Source of the DNA: Lachnospiraceae bacterium
Lineage (GTDB): Bacteria; Bacillota_A; Clostridia; Lachnospirales; Lachnospiraceae
DNA: 30,340 nucleotides
NCBI GenBank assembly: GCA_024699595.1
Contig: JAILPG010000274.1
Span: 1-30,340, forward strand
Direction: 5' to 3'
This document shows positions 29,564-30,340 of this stretch, piece after piece; position 1 is the stretch's first letter; each line of letters opens with the position of its first letter. The notes under the pieces are model-generated. The model did not search any database. It saw only the letters and a program-made list of their open reading frames with translations, and was not told where the DNA came from. A program made the position numbers and the translations under genes.

Positions 29564-30340
29564 ATGAACAAAACGGGTTACGAACAACTTACATCGATAC
29601 TTAAGCCGGTTTATCTTGAGGATAAATTTGCAGATGCTTATGAGAAATGGACAGGAGAAGGTCAGATCCTTAATGACTCTGAACTTCTGCTCATCTTTGA
29701 CAGATACAACCTTTCCGAAGAGTGGAAAAACAGGCTGACCGGATATCTGGATGCGCTAAGATCCAATCCCTCTGTAAACGAATACATGACTTTCGTGATC
29801 TGGACTTTGTGTGATGCAAGATATACCTATTATATAGAGGACAAGACCGATTTTAATCTGACTCTCATCGGAGATCCGGGGCGTACCGTAACCTTTTTCA
29901 TATGCTTATCCTGCGTCTTTCATGCTAAGAAGGATCTTGAAAAAAGGCAGATCCCCGCTTGCCTTTATGAGGATATCCCTCACAGGATGCTTAAGAGGCA
30001 GATGCAGAAGGTCATAAACAACGACGATTTCTTTGTGGATGATCTGCAGTGGCAGGCAAATTTCTATTCACTGTCCATATACCTTTTTGACAGGTTTTTA
30101 TTTGTTCCTTGCAGATTTGATGATCCGTATACCTTCTACAGGAATGGTGATGAGGTGGTCGGCATAGCGGAAAGCGGACTCATCGTTGATACGGAAGGAC
30201 AGATATTTTTACCTGATGAAACACCTTCTGAAACGGATGTTAAGAACGGGCATTATTACGGAAGCTTCAAAAAAGACCGAAAGGCAGCTTTTGTAACAAA
30301 GAAAACAGAGACTGCATCCATGGTCGCAGGATACCGTATA
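29564..30340 (+). CDS. Acyltransferase-like protein, N-terminal part (runs off the window)
   Basis: Open frame of 259 codons without a stop before the window ends, so the C-terminus is missing. It starts with MNKTGYEQLTSILKPVYLED 5 nt after the oxidoreductase stop, with AGGTGA overlapping that stop as ribosome binding site; the two are translationally coupled. The first half is helical (EEWKNRLTGYLDALRSN, VIWTLCDARYTYYIED); later segments such as FYSLSIYLFDRFLFVPCRFDDPYTFYRNGDE and VAIA-type strands resemble the two-domain NAT_N/GNAT_C acyltransferase proteins common in gut Firmicutes, where the GNAT-like half would begin around residue 130. This assignment is from memory of the family pattern and is moderate. 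The gene may modify the same sugar-related substrate as the oxidoreductase (inference). Confidence 0.7.
   Translation, partial: MNKTGYEQLTSILKPVYLEDKFADAYEKWTGEGQILNDSELLLIFDRYNLSEEWKNRLTGYLDALRSNPSVNEYMTFVIWTLCDARYTYYIEDKTDFNLTLIGDPGRTVTFFICLSCVFHAKKDLEKRQIPACLYEDIPHRMLKRQMQKVINNDDFFVDDLQWQANFYSLSIYLFDRFLFVPCRFDDPYTFYRNGDEVVGIAESGLIVDTEGQIFLPDETPSETDVKNGHYYGSFKKDRKAAFVTKKTETASMVAGYRI

Overview
The window looks like chromosome of an anaerobic Gram-positive of the Clostridia, most likely Lachnospiraceae. This is inferred from moderate GC, strong Shine-Dalgarno (SD) sites, sigma-A type promoters, a SufCBDSU cluster without SufA or SufE, a VanW protein, a LplB/LplC-type sugar importer and a VTC/DUF4956/CotH cassette. 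No rRNA, tRNA, CRISPR array, insertion sequence or phage gene was seen. Gene density is high and most genes lie in tight, often overlapping operons.

Layout. (1) 1-4732, plus strand: a terminator for an unseen upstream gene, mutS2 (apparently leaderless), then an OmpR-type response regulator and its sensor kinase. (2) 4767-9709, minus strand: vanW, an AIR-synthase/HypE-like protein, an Lrp/AsnC regulator, a PLP aminotransferase and trmL, probably co-transcribed; a two-way hairpin terminator at 4723-4751 separates this from the kinase. (3) 9737-10650: a compact divergent control region, a 33-residue membrane microprotein on the minus strand, and a membrane-anchored helical-repeat protein on the plus strand. 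(4) 10680-16173, minus strand: sufC-sufB-sufD-sufS-sufU with nth (endonuclease III, itself a 4Fe-4S enzyme) at the end. (5) 16237-18687, minus strand: a seven-helix membrane protein with PAS domains and a GGDEF diguanylate cyclase domain. (6) 18871-22571, minus strand: a sugar ABC importer (two permeases, then a lipoprotein binding protein) with no ATPase gene beside it. (7) 22849-26122, plus strand: VTC polyphosphate polymerase-like protein, DUF4956 membrane protein and CotH-family protein. (8) 26276-26902: a half-SPFH-like protein with a zinc ribbon, followed by a perfect 19-bp REP-like palindrome. (9) 26985-30340: a LacI-family regulator facing away from a Gfo/Idh/MocA oxidoreductase and an acyltransferase-like gene that runs off the window.

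The most striking unexplained structure is the 310-bp space between lacI and the oxidoreductase gene. It holds two near-consensus divergent promoters and about a dozen copies of a GGTAAC/GGTTAAC motif. Most copies in each promoter-proximal leader read in the sense direction of that transcript, and several are spaced about one helical turn apart. Other points for a second look are the hidden microprotein gene overlapped by an antisense leader, the leaderless mutS2 start, the REP-like palindrome and the CotH insertion and 24-bp repeats. All functional calls come from reading motifs by eye; no database search was run.
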